The position numbers were made by a program, and so were the translations under genes. This document shows, in pieces, positions 38,826 through 50,883 of a stretch of DNA of 64,000 nucleotides (positions are counted from its first letter, which is position 1; each line of letters opens with the position of its first letter). A model generated the notes under the pieces. That model was not told where the DNA came from. It did no database searches and saw nothing but the letters and a program-made list of their open reading frames with translations. Source of the DNA: Ceratotherium simum simum (taxonomy: Eukaryota; Chordata; Mammalia; Perissodactyla; Rhinocerotidae); NCBI RefSeq assembly GCF_000283155.1, contig NW_004454179.1, positions 5,345,443-5,409,442 of the forward strand, read 5' to 3'.

Positions 38826-40410
38826 TCCAACAACGTTTTTCACAGAAATAGAACACAGAATCCTAAAATTTATATGGAACAACAAAAGACCCCAAATAGC
38901 TAAAGGAATCCTGAGAAAAAAGAACAAAGCTGGAGGTATCACACACCCTGATTTCAAAATATACTACAAAGCTATAGTAACCAAAACAGCATGGTACTGG
39001 CACAAAAACAGACACACAGATCAATGGAATAGAATCAAAAGCCAAGAAATAAACCCACACATCTATGGACAGCTAATCTTTGACAAAGGAGCCAAGAACA
39101 TACAATGGAGAAAAGAAAGTCTCTTCAACAAATGGTGTTGGGAAAACTGGATAGCCATATGCAACAAAATGAAAGTAGACCCTTACCTTACACCATACAC
39201 AAAAATTAACTCAAAATGGATTAGAGACTTGAAGGTAAGACCTGAAACTATGAAACTTCTAGAAGAAAACATAGGCAGTATGCTCTTCGACATCGTTCTT
39301 AGCAACATCTTTTCAAGCACCATGTCTGACCGGGCAAGAGAAACAATAGAGAAAATAAACAAATGGCACTACATCAAACTAAAAAGCTTCTGCACAGCAA
39401 AGGAAACCATCAACAAAACGAAAAGACAACCTAACAATTGGGAGAAGATATTTGCAAACCATATATCTGATAAGGGCTTAATCTCCAAAATATATAAAGA
39501 ACTCACGCATCTCAACAACAAAAACTACCAACCCAATTAAAAAATGGGCAAAAGACCTGAACAGATGTTTCTCCAAAGAAGATATACAGATGGCCAACAG
39601 ACACATGAAAAGATGTTCAAAATCATTAACTATCAGGGAAATGCAAATCAAAACTACAATGAGATATCACCTCACGCCCGTCAGAATGGCTATAATTAAC
39701 AAGACAGGAAACAACATGTGTTGGAGAGGATGTGGAGAGAAGGGAACTCTCATCCACTGCTGGTGGGAGTGCAAACTGGTGCAGCCACTATGGAAAACAG
39801 TATGGAGATTCCTCAAAAAATCAAGGTGAGGATAGAAGTACCATATGATCCAGCTGTTCCACTGCTGGGTATTTATCCAAAGAACTTGAAAACACCAATG
39901 CGTCAAGATACATGCACCCCTGTGTTCATTGCAGCATTATTCACAATAGCCAAGACTTGGAAGCAACCTAAGTGCCCATCAAGGGACGAATGGATAAAGA
40001 AGATGTGGTATATATACACAATGGAATACTACTCAGCCATAAGAAACGATGAAATCCAGCCATTTGTGACAACATGGATGGACATTGAGGGTATTATGCA
40101 AAGTGAAATAAGTCACAGGGAGAAGATCAAATGCTGTAAGATTTCCTTCATTAAGTAGTAGATAATAACAACAATAAACAAACATATAGAGACAGAGATT
40201 GGATTGGTGGTTACCAGAGGGGAAGGGGGGAGGGAGGAGGGCGAAAGGGATAATTCGGCACATGTGTGTGGTGATGGGTTGTAATTAGTATTTGGGTGGT
40301 AAACATGACGTAATCCATTCAGAAATAGAAGTATAATGATGTACACCTGAAATTGATACAATGTTATAAACCAATGTTACTGCAATTAACAAAAAATTTT
40401 AAAAAAAAAT
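38826..40410 (+). mobile_element. 5'-truncated young L1 (1585 bp)
   Basis: It is near-identical to the copy at 28801-29674 where they overlap. ORF2 is readable at 39169-39540 and 39590-40158 but broken by a frameshift near 39540 and by a 4-bp insertion near 39830 that is absent from the other copy. The 3' UTR and A-rich tail end at 40410. An 11-bp duplication TTACAGGATAT (38815-38825, 40411-40421) marks the insertion. Confidence 0.92.
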
Positions 40411-40421
40411 TTACAGGATAT

Positions 40422-40789
40422 CAAGAAGAAGAGTAAACATCATCTAAGAACTTTGCATCTTCTCCTGGTGAGGGGTTAGTTCTTTCCCTTTTGTATGCAG
40501 GATAGTTGCATCATGTTAGGCAGATATATGATTGTTATTTCTTTATCTGGAGATGAAGTATGGTTTAAGGAGATCTGTATTGGTGTCAGGTTTACAAGGA
40601 TGGACTGTGATGGATAGTATTATGTGTAGACTTGGCTAGGCTGTAGTACTCAGTTATTTAATCAAATACTAATCTGGGTGTTGCTGTGAAGGTATTTTGA
40701 AGATGTGGTTAACATCTATAATCAGTTGACTTTAGATTGACACTTTGATTCTTTCTAGACACATAAGACTCAAATGAAGTAAGTACTGT
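40422..40789. other. Intergenic, no feature seen
   Basis: Single-copy-looking sequence. Confidence 0.4.
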
Positions 40790-40927
40790 AACAATTCATT
40801 ACCATTAACAGATGAAAACATGGAGTTCCAGAGACTAACTGACATGCACAATATCACATGGGTAGTAAGCCCCAGAGCTGGATTTGAAGCAACAGTCTGA
40901 TCTCTTCACCACCACACTATGCTGCCT
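40790..40927 (+). repeat. MIR SINE
   Basis: ACAGATGAAAACATGGAGTTCCAGAGAC, CATGGGTAGTAAGCCCCAGAGC and CACCACACTATGCTGCCTC follow the MIR consensus in order. Confidence 0.75.
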
Positions 40928-41544
40928 CTAAATAAGGTAGGCCTATGTGAACTGATGTGGAACAGTCTCCAAGATATCCTGGTGACTCACAAATCAGGGT
41001 GCAGATCAGAAGGCATAACTTGCTGACATTTATGATCAAAGATATCCAATTTAGTTTAATAATTATTTTCCCTAAATTTTAGGCAGGCATGCCTCCGCTG
41101 TTTGTTGGCATCCAGTATTGCTCTTATACACTCTGAAAGGATTCTGTCTCTAAACTCTGCATAGATGATTGGATGTCTCTCTCTTTGGGAGCTTTTAAGA
41201 TTTCTTTAATCTCAGTAATCAAAAGTTTCATGATCCTTGTACATTGAGATAATTTCTTTTTCCTTCACTGTGCTATGAGGTTGGTGGACCCTTTCTACCT
41301 AAATGTCAGTATACGGAAGTCTTTTCTCTGGGGATGTTTCTTTGCTGTACAAAGGAATCCTAAAATCTTCTATTACCTGAGTGCTGGGCTACTGAGAGCA
41401 GAATGGAGGAAGGGACTAGGTTCCCAGAATTCAATATGTAGGCCATCACCCAGTGCCTATATTTTCATCCTTGAACCTCGTTCTGCCCTCACTATGCCAA
41501 CTGTCCCAGGTCCAGGGTGTCTGAGTTTTAGTAACTCTAGAAGA

Positions 41545-41760
41545 ATGGTTCTTAACCAGGGGTGATTTTGGCCTACCTCCACCCAATAGAACATTTTGAA
41601 ATGTCTTGAGATATTTTTATTGTCATAACCTGGGGGTGCTACTGGCATCTAATGGGTAGAGGTCAGGCATGTTGCTAAACATCATACAATGCACAGAACA
41701 ACCCCTCACCACAAAGAATTATCCAAACTATCAACAGTACTGAGGTTGAGAATCCCTAGA
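41545..41760 (+). mobile_element. MER20-like hAT-Charlie MITE
   Basis: It runs from GGTTCTTAACCAGGGGTGATTTTGG to GAGGTTGAGAATCCC through CTACTGGCATCTAATGGGTAGAGG and TACAATGCACAGAACA. The ends form the imperfect terminal inverted repeat of this non-autonomous DNA transposon. The family name is from memory. Confidence 0.7.
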
Positions 41761-42912
41761 CTAAAGAGTAAGCATCCCAGGTCCTATGGGAACAAATATC
41801 ATGTGACTGCAAAGGATGGTGGCAAAAGTGGGAGTGGCAACAACCAAGAATGCAGACTTTTGACATACTGTGTACTCTTTTTAGCTTCTTCTATGCCCTG
41901 TCTTCTTTGAGAGTCGGTGCTTCCAAATACTGAGCCTCTCAAGGTAATTGGACTTCTTTCTCGTTGGCAAACTTCCTCTGCAGACGTTTGGGTTGTAAAG
42001 TCCTTCACTCTACTAAATTAGTCACCATTCCTCCACCTGCCTTTTGCCTTTCACGAATAGATTGAAATCTTTAATTGTCTAATCCTTCTATGTTTTTTCT
42101 TTGAAAATTGTACTTGTTTTTAATTCCCTTATATTCATTTTAGTGTGGTTTTGGAAGGAGCAGATATAGACGTGTAAATTCAACTTGTCATATTTCACCA
42201 ACATTCCCTGAAAGGTTGATTTTTTATAAAGAAGTTATTAGTAAATTATTAAAATATTTACTCAAGCAGACAGTCTCACCCTGCATTCACTTCTTTCATG
42301 GACACAGCTTTCTTGGATAGTACATTTTCTTTAGCTACATCTTCTGTAACCCATAGCAATTCTCTTCTCCTGAATCTAACTGTTTAAAAGCCTTCTCAGA
42401 CTGCAAAGCAATCTGAGCCCATTTCAAACAAAACTCCAGAACTTATTTCCTTCTTCAGTCATGGAGAGTAGAGTATCCATCTTCCCGACTCCAGCATTGG
42501 AGCACTACTCTGAACATTTCACTGTGCAGAATGAATTCTGAAAGAATGCACGCTAATCAGCAATGTGGGCATCTCTTAAGAAAAAATACTCACACTGAAG
42601 AAAACTCAAGCTGGCTGTGCCTGCCTCAAGTCACTTCCATGAAATTGGGATTCTGCACATAGTTGGGAGATTTATCACATCTCCTTCTATACACTCTGCA
42701 CTTCAATTTTACCTATTATTCTCCCCTTTCTGTTGTTTCCTGTCTCCAGTCCTGCCACTAAAATTGAACAAAAGACATCCAGAGGCATAGTAATTCAAAT
42801 GATCATGATACTTTTCTAAGAATAATAATCAACATGGGGACTATGCATGTCTTTCCAACTTCTATAGTTCTATTCTAATCTATTCCAAAATTCATCCTTC
42901 TTATTATCAAAG
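41761..42912. other. Downstream flank of CYP2C relic A (ancestral intron)
   Basis: Mostly unassigned. The block 42385-42520 resembles 59325-59450, which lies at the same distance below exon 6 of relic B, so this is probably relic intron sequence. Confidence 0.45.
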
Positions 42913-43055
42913 CAGTGCTCTTGGGATGTTTCAACAGAAGAAACTGTCCATATCTCAGGACTGAGTTCATTATTCGTATCTCTGCACCAGACAAGTCAGA
43001 TACAATCATTATCATGTTGTCATTGGTAAATATTTGAGCTTTGATTGTGTTTTCC
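42913..43055 (-). pseudogene. Relic A exon 6
   Basis: It is 143 bp against 142, with one extra base near the 5' end that shifts the frame. The rest aligns to the I-helix exon through LRYGQFLLLKHP. The oxygen-activation motif is degraded: Gly298 is Glu and Thr301 is Ile. The acceptor CCTAG is kept, but the donor GT is CT. Confidence 0.85.
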
Positions 43056-44955
43056 CTAGGAGTGATTAGATGCAACTATTGGACAAAATAATTGCCCTAC
43101 ATATGGCCCAATATAGAGAAACAATAGTCCAAATTCTCCTTGGATACACCATCTGTTCAAGTGCATTGAGAGAGTCAGTGTTTTCTTATACCTTTCCTAT
43201 CAAAATTAAGATAGAATCAAAATAAAATAATGTTGCTCAGAACAATGAAGTTATATTTAAACATACTATTGGGGAGATACCCACCAGTAATTCAGATACC
43301 AGAGGACTTGGAGCTCTCCTTACCCTGGAAGTAATGAAGAAGATTTAGAGAGTCCATGACACCCTTGAAATGTGTACAAAAGAGCAAGTGCTGCATACAA
43401 GTGAATTCTTCTGAAAGGTAGCTACACATTCTGGGAAGATTCCCAGAAAGAACTATGACCTCCAAAAGGTTAAGAATCATTCCTTAGGGGTGGAGAAAGC
43501 AGATACTGAAAGAAACTTCTTTCTTCCTACACTTCCTTAAACCATCTGCTTACCTCATCCAAACCACATGTAACGGGTAGTTCAGACCAAATTCCATAGA
43601 AAATTCTTTGAATGCTACTCCTTCTGGCATCCTTGACTCTACCCATTTGATGTCCTAGGTCCTGCCCACTAACCAAATTCTCCATGTCCACCAAGTGTAA
43701 CAGACAGTACTTGGTTAAAGTAACTGTAACTTTAGAGGAAGAGATGTCATTCTGCCCTCTAGAAGTAGCTCTTTTCCATGTGTTCTAGAATCATGCCTCT
43801 CCCATTTCAGTAGAAACTTTGCACCCACACTTAATTCTTTATACATGTCTTTATTCCCCTCCCACACAATTTTTTCACTTGACCCAACCACCATTTAAAT
43901 CTGTCCTCCAGATCTCTCCCACCTCTATTTAAATTCTCAAATAGAACATCTTGTCCAAAACATCGAAATTTCTCCCGCCATCATCTGCTTCCTTCTAAAC
44001 TGTTCTCTTTAGTTATGGCTCACTAGCAAATCCTCTTCACCAATCTAAAGGCCAGCCAGGTGTCCACCTTTTCAAGTAAATCTGATCTATTCCACTTTTT
44101 AACATTTTTCTTCTCCTTTGGTTTCTTTGGACCTTCCCAACTGATTATCTTCCTATATGCAAGAGAATGCAGAAAGAGGGACAATCTTCACCTAATTTTG
44201 ACTCCTCTATCATCAAACTTCTCTGCCTTTTCACAAGTGTAATGATTATCCAGAGTTTCAAGATGCTACGTCTAGAAGATGAAGATCTTCAGCAGGCCCT
44301 TGAACTTCATCCTTGCTATATTCCAAAACACTTTAGTGAATTCCTTCATAATTTCCCTGAAATATCCCTACAATCACATTCTCATTATCACATCCTTGTT
44401 CTTGCTCAAATTTATATCATAACAAATTAAAAGGTTCCAACTCAGTATTCGGATGACTTCATAAATACCAAACTCCAACTGCATATCAATTCAAACCCCA
44501 ATTTTACTAAACCATTTAAAATCCATCTGCTCCATCTACCCAGTCTTTTCTTTGCCAATCTACTTGTCCAATCGGAAACTCCCTCTCCCTGCTTCATGAC
44601 CAATTTATGCCGTCACTTCTTTTAAGTGTGCTATGATCGCACTATGTTCAATCATCAATTACAGTTTCACTTTAGAACTGGTATTTTGTATGCGTCACTT
44701 TTTAAAAAATTATGATTATTTCATCCAATATGGAAGAATATGTATATTCTGCATTTCTTCAGTTAGGCTTTTACCACTTACAAAACAGGGACCACATTTT
44801 ATAATTCTTTAACATTACAAACTTGAAAATCCCCCATGCTGCTTAGTGTAGGTTCATACACACCACAGCAGCTTAAAGTGCTTGTACAGCCCACTCACCT
44901 AAATGCCTCCAGGAAGAACACAGTGATGAACCTTATTACCCAGTTCACATTTTTC
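43056..44955. other. Relic A intron 5, no named repeat
   Basis: The first 35 bp or so next to exon 6 match the equivalent flank of relic B (59963 onward). The pyrimidine-rich 43500-44640 stretch carries chance open frames only. Confidence 0.4.
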
Positions 44956-45124
44956 CTGCTCCATTTTAACCAGAAACAGTCAAAGAAGTTCCAGTGCTTG
45001 TTAATGTCCATGAATTCTTAGAAATCCTTACTCTAAAACAAAACTATTGAAATCAACAGTATCATTAAATAACTTATTACAGCTTTCCTGGATATAACGA
45101 ATGAGGGGGGGAAAGTATGGTAAG
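44956..45124 (-). pseudogene. Relic A exon 5
   Basis: It is 169 bp against 177, so it carries net deletions and a broken frame. On the plus strand CTGCTCCATTTTAACCAGAAACAG aligns to the 3' end of the intact exon (10480 onward). The donor is GA instead of GT. Confidence 0.75.
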
Positions 45125-45419
45125 CTTAATAGAGGAAGCCTCCTTTATCTAACTAAAAATAATAAAATCATTGAGCACACTTATACCTATGCCAAGTACT
45201 GCAGTAGGCTTTGGGACCATACAGATGAATGTGACATTGTCCCTGCACTGGAGGTGAAACTTACTGTGCATATAAAATAATTGTCTATACTCAAACTCAG
45301 AAAGGACCTGAGAGAAAAAACTGATTATAATTAAAGACAGTAATCATTCCTTAACCATATATATCATTTTGCTGTTTATAATCAATTTACAACAATTCTT
45401 TCATTTTTTAAATCAGTTC

Positions 45420-45715
45420 TTCACACAATCCTGAGGCATTGTCAGGAATTATGATGCACAATTTACAGATGAGAGAGAGGTTAAGGAAATTTGGATAACC
45501 CTCTATAGAGCGCACAGCTATTCAGTGCTCTTTCTGTCTACGAGCTGACTCTGGAAATAAAATCAATACTTCAGAAATGGAAAAAGTTCCTAAGATATCA
45601 TTAAATCCAGCTCTAGATGAAGGAACCATGGACCACAGTAGGTAAGTGATTTATCTAAGATCACCCAGTTAGTTGCCAGTCATGCACAGTGCAAAGCATG
45701 TCAGGTCAGTACAGG
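45420..45715 (+). repeat. Two adjacent MIR relics
   Basis: TTTACAGATGAGAGAGAGGTTAAGG (about 45464) and GTAAGTGATTTATCTAAGATCACCCAGTTAG (about 45643) are both MIR cores, separated by about 150 bp, in relic A intron 4. Confidence 0.6.
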
Positions 45716-46039
45716 GTGAAACTGTGACATTTGCCTCTGACCCAAACACATCTAATCATTTCAGGATCCCCACCCCAGCTATGTGGAGGCTGCCAAGGTC
45801 CCTACTGGAGCATCCAAACCCAGCCCTAGTCAGTGTATCCCTGGCAGTATCACTTCCCCAAAGTTTCTCCATCACCAAGACCCAACAGTCTGCTCTTCCA
45901 GGGTGGCGCTTCCTGTTCCCCAGGGTAAGGTCAGCTAAGTAGTTTGAGGACCGGGTCTGTGACTTGTTGATTAGAGGGAAACCTCATGGAAATGGAAGCA
46001 TTTCAACAAGGTTCTTGGGCCACTACTAACTGGTGTGGC

Positions 46040-46197
46040 CAGATCCATGACATGCTAAGAATCCTGATGTTTTCGGTGAATTTCTTCGAGTTAGTAAAAC
46101 TCTGATCAAAAGTAATCAAAAAAGTTCAGGAAAATATAGCAGCAGATCACATTGCAGATAGCAAAGCTCAGGAAAACTAGTGGATCAAAGGGTGAGG
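46040..46197 (-). pseudogene. Relic A exon 4
   Basis: Plus-strand blocks CTGATGTTTTCGGTGAA and AGCAGATCACATTGCAGATAGC align to the intact exon 4 (12160-12320). The acceptor AG is lost and the donor is GC. In-frame coding is not kept. Confidence 0.75.
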
Positions 46198-47559
46198 TAA
46201 ATAGTGGAAAATATTTTTTTAAAGGAATAAAGCACACACTGTAACTCTGTCTTTCAGATCAAAGTCAAATTAACTTTTAAATTTCTAAAGAAATATCCAC
46301 TGAAAGTGCCCCATATCACCAAAAAGTCAACATGTATAAAATCAAACATTTCCCTCAAACCTCCATTAACTGGTCCATCCAGGCTCATTTAATAACTGTC
46401 TTCAAAATACCCATTCACATGCCTTCCTCTTATTTACAATATTCTGTAATGAAAATCTACCTGCAAAGCAAAAGGAAAATATTGAAAGAGACCACTCCTT
46501 TAAATCCTGTAATATTCTAGTTATTATAGCTATCACCACAGACTCAAAGGCGTTTGCAAAGCCTGGAGGTAATTAAGCATTGATGTGAGAAAGAACAAGA
46601 GAGTTAAGAATCGTGAAACCCTTTTACATATTGAGAAGTAGAAATGACTGAGTATAGGTCCAGAGAGAAGAGTAAAGAGAGAGAGAAGAAAGACGAAGTC
46701 AGATATCTGAAAGATTACAGGTAAGAAAGAAAAAGTTCATATTGCTCTAAAAGAAAAACTAAGAAAACTGAGTAGAAATTACTAAAAACAACTTTATTTT
46801 CAATTTTTGTATAAAAAGAAAGTAAATATGATTTTTGTTTGTTTTCAAACTGCAAGCATAGGTAAGGAAAGAAGAGGAGGAAAAGGTCCTGTTTCCTTCT
46901 TGCAAGGAAGCAAAAGAAGTAAATTGGCTTTCTAGGAAGGCCGTCCCATTCATGTGCAAAGTTCTGCCTTAATAGAGGCAGGCACACCATCTTGTGGAAT
47001 TTTAGGAATTGCCACATAGAGCCATTACTAGGACACTAGATTGCAGGTTTTAAAATTTGACACAATTTAGCACAATTCTTTTATTTTATAGATGGATTTA
47101 TAAGGAATAAGAAAGTATCTTTCAGAGAGGTGCACCTGTAAAGTAAGACTATTATTATAGTCAGGCTAAAAACTGATTTGCACTGTATCTCTTCGTTCAA
47201 TTAGATTGAAGAATGAGCCAAAACAAAAAAAGAGAAAAAAAGAAGTGAAGAGACAATTTGGAATGAAGACCACAGGAAAGGGTAATGTGGGAATTCCTTA
47301 CATAAAATTGTTTGGAAAATTATGGAACAATTTTCATTTTTGATCTCTTCCAAAAATTGTATTGTTGGGTTTAAACATATGTAGAAATAAAATATTTGAC
47401 AACAATATCACAAAAGATGAGAGGCAGGAAACAGAGGTTTGCGATCATAGGGTTTTTCATACTATGCTCTATGTAGTATGTTATTTGAACACTGACTACA
47501 GTAAGTTGATGATGTAAAGTATAAACCACTAAAAAAAAGAAAAAATAGAGCTAATAAAC
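46198..47559. other. Upstream of relic A, no feature seen
   Basis: No CYP2C exon 3 or earlier exon was detected; sequence is unassigned. Confidence 0.4.
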
Positions 47560-48777
47560 AAATAATTGAGGTCAAATGGAAGCATTAAAAATACACAATT
47601 GATCCAAAATCATGCAGGTAAATAGAAAAACAGAAATTATAAGATAAAAATGACTAGCAGAAAACTAATGGCAAGATGGCAGACACACAACCAATGACAT
47701 CAAAAATTTCATGAAATAAAAATGGTGAATACCAAAAGGTAGAGATTATCAGGATAAGCGAAAGTCGCAGTCAAACGATATGCTTTCTACAGGAAACCAA
47801 CCCTATATACAATGGCACAGAAAAATTTAAAAGATGGAAAAAGACACAGTATGAAAACTCTGACCAAAGAAAGCTGGAATGGCTATGCTAATGTCAGACA
47901 AAGTGGATTTCAGAACAAGGAATATTACCAGAGATGAATACTTTTATTTCATAATCACGAAGAAGTCAACTCACTGCAAAAGATAAGAATCTTAAATGTA
48001 TATGCACCTAAAATAGAGCTTTAAAATATATAAAAGAAAACTGATAGAACTGAAGGAAGTAGATAAATTCATAATTATAGCTAAGGATTTCAAGTGTGTA
48101 CTCTCGGTAAATGATTGAACATGTAGATAGAAAATCTGTAAGAAGATAGAAGACTTGAAGATCACTGTCAACCAACTTGACCTAATTAACCTGATTTATA
48201 AAACACTTCACCCAAAACAGCAAAATACACATGCTTTTCAAGTGCATATGGAACATTCACAGGTATAGACCGTGTTCTGGGCTACAAAAGAAATTGGTAA
48301 ATTGAAAAGGATGTAATTCCAATTCTGAGTGGAATTAAAGTAGATATCAATAACAGAAATATGGTTTGGAAACCACCAGATGTTTGGATATTAAACACAG
48401 CACTCCTACACATTCCAGGGGTCAGAGAAAAAATCACAGGAGAAGTTGGAAACTATTTTGAAATGAATGAAAAAGAAAACACAATATAACAGTTTTGTGG
48501 CATCCAACCAAAGGAGTGCTTAGAAGGAACTTTATAGCATTCAATGCTTATACTAGAAAAGAAAAAAAAGTCTCATATCAATGATCTAAACATCCACCTT
48601 AAAATAAGTAGGAAAAGAAGAGCAAACTAACCTAAGCAAGAAAAAGAAGGAAATAATACAGATAATTACAGAAATGAACTAAATAGAAACCAAAAATATA
48701 AAGAAAATTGACTGATCGAGAAAAGAGGAGAGAAGACACAAATTACCAACATCAGGAATGAAAGAAGGGTCAGTACT
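47560..48777 (+). repeat. Old L1 fragment (endonuclease region)
   Basis: AGCTGGAATGGCTATGCTAATGTCAGACAAAGTGGATTTCAG and the following TATATGCACCTAAAATAGAGC blocks are L1 ORF2 endonuclease-region sequence. All frames are broken. Confidence 0.7.
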
Positions 48778-48779
48778 AC

Positions 48780-49548
48780 AGGAGGGTACGTGACTCGGCT
48801 GAGTTCTTACAACTAGGAAGTGGTGAAACTGGAAAACTCTCAGTTCTGCATCTATTCCCAATCTCTCAGAGCAGTGCTGGCTGTAATGGCTCATCCTCCC
48901 CTTTGCTTTTTACCTAGCTGTCCTTATGGACAGCTTTCTGCAGGTCATTCAGGGCTCAGTTTGAGGCCAGACAGAAACTTCCTCCATGAGGGTGCCCTGA
49001 ATTGCTGGGTATAAGCTCCTCTTGACTCCCTTCCTTCCCTTGTGGAGGAAAAACCTGAGCTGTGTACCTTTTCTCAATCTCATAGAGCATTGCCGGCTGT
49101 AAAGCGGTCTCCTTCCCCTTTCCTTTTTTCCCAGATGTCCCTGGGCACAGGGCTCTGCAAGTCTTTCAGTGCCTGGTATGGGGTGAGATAAAAACTGCCC
49201 CTATGGATGGTGCCCTCTGAGGCCAGGAAGCCAGGCAGCCAGGCACACACTCCAGTCTCGCTTCTCCTCCCCGTTGTGCAGAAATCACCGCCCAAGGTGA
49301 TCTTCTCAGTGCTGAGCTAAGCTGATTTGGGAGAGGGACTGAGGCAGGTAAAGTGAAATTGCTCTTCTTACTGGTATAAATGTGAACACTCACAGGTTGT
49401 GCTCCTCTAGGGTGTTTCTACTACTTTGCTGGATTCTGAATTTCTCTTCAAGGTATTTTGGTACCAAAATCATTGTTTTATCAGTGATTCAGTGAAAGAG
49501 TGAGAGGTAGGGCTTCCTACTCTGCCATCTTGCTGACATCTCTGCCCT
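48780..49548 (-). repeat. L1 5' UTR, inverted
   Basis: On the minus strand the block starts near 49548 with CAGCAAGATGGCAGAGTAGGAAG, the typical L1 5' start. It continues GC-richer down to 48780, where it abuts a plus-strand L1 fragment. Confidence 0.6.
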
Positions 49549-49554
49549 TCCAGT

Positions 49555-50588
49555 ACTATTTTGAATAGCAGTGCTGACTGTTGACATCTTTGTTATTTCC
49601 CTGATTTTAGGGCATCTCCTTTTAATCTTTCACAACTGAGTATCATTTAGCTTTGGATCTTTCATAAATTCACTTTATCAGGATAAGGAGGTTCTCTTCT
49701 ATTTGTAGTTTCTGCATGTTTTTATCACGATGTTGAATTTTGTCAAATGCTTTTTCTGTATCTGTTGAGGTGATAATGTGCTTTCTTTTCCTCCTAGCAA
49801 TGTGTTGTATTATACTGATTGGTTTTCCTATATTGAAGCCCCTTTGCATTTCTGGGATAAATCTCACTTGGTCATGGTGTATAATTTTCCAATTAAAAAA
49901 ATTGTGGTGTGAAATGCACATAACATAAAAGTTACTATTTTAGCCATTTTAAGCATACAGTTTAGGGGTAGTGAGTCTATTCACCTTGTTGGCAACCATC
50001 ACAACCATCTATCTCCAGAATTCATTTCATGTTGCAAAACCAAAACTCTGTACCCATTAAGTAATGACTTTTATTTCCCCTCTCCATAGCCCTGGGAAAT
50101 CATGATTCCACCTTCTGTCTCTATAAATTAGATTACTCTAGGTACCTCATAAAAATGGAATCATACAGTATTTGTCCTTTGTAACTAGCTTATTTCACTT
50201 AGCATAATGTCCTGAAGATTCATTACTGTTGAAGCACTTGTCAGAATTTCCCTCATTTTTAAGGCTGAGTAATATTCCATTTCAATTATATATTACATTT
50301 TGCTTATCCAATCAACTGTCTATGGACTCATGGGTTGATTCCACCTTAATAATTCTTATGCCATCTTAGGTGTACAAATATCTCTTTGATATTCTTCTTT
50401 TAACTTTTTTGGGTATACATCTAGAAGTGAAGTTGCTGGATTATATGGTAATTCTATTCTTATTTTGCGGGGGAACCACCATACTGTTTTCCAGGTCACT
50501 CACCATTGCATATTCCCACCAGCAGAGCATGAGTATTCCAATTGCTCCACATCCTTCCGGTACTTATTGTTTGTTTGTTAGTTTGTTC
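49555..50588 (-). repeat. Old L1 fragments, minus strand
   Basis: Minus-strand frame 49921-49670 reads the reverse-transcriptase block [17 protein letters not shown]. The rest is ORF2 C-terminal and 3' L1 sequence. It continues after the young insertion at 50589-50870. Confidence 0.75.
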
Positions 50589-50870
50589 TTTTTTTTTTTT
50601 TTTAGCATTTATTTTATTTCATTTTATTTTATATTTTTATTGCAGTAATATTGGTTTATAACATTGTATAAATTTCAGGTGTACATCATTATACTTCTAT
50701 TTCTGCATAGATTACATCATGTTCACCACACAAATACTAATTACAACCCATCACCACACACATGTGCCGAATTAATCCTTTCGCCCTCCCCCCTCCGCCC
50801 TTCCCCTCTGGTAACCACCAATCCAATCTCTGTCTCTATGTGTTTGTTTATTGTTGTTATTATCTACTAC
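50589..50870 (-). mobile_element. Short young L1 insertion, 282 bp
   Basis: This is an inverted copy of the young L1 3' UTR with a poly(T) start, flanked by a 13-bp target duplication TGTTAGTTTGTTC (50576-50588, 50871-50883). It sits inside an older L1. Confidence 0.93.
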
Positions 50871-50883
50871 TGTTAGTTTGTTC

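Larger units (their letters stand above)
42913..46197 (-). pseudogene. CYP2C pseudogene relic A (exons 4-6)
   Basis: Three CYP2C-like exons occur in the right order and orientation: exon 4 (46197-46040), exon 5 (45124-44956) and exon 6 (43055-42913). Donor sites have changed from GT to GC, GA and CT, exon lengths differ from 161/177/142, and frames are broken. No exon 1-3 or 7-9 match was found nearby. The surrounding introns 43056-44955 and 45125-46039 hold MIR relics and unassigned sequence. This is an old, dead tandem duplicate. Confidence 0.8.

Noticed and set aside
41275..41565. 96-codon plus-strand frame as a gene
   Set aside because: No recognisable domain, and its 3' end runs into the MER20-like MITE.
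40422..42912. Exon 7 of relic A
   Set aside because: No match to the GATGAGGTCAATGTATCT block of exon 7 was found on either strand in this interval.
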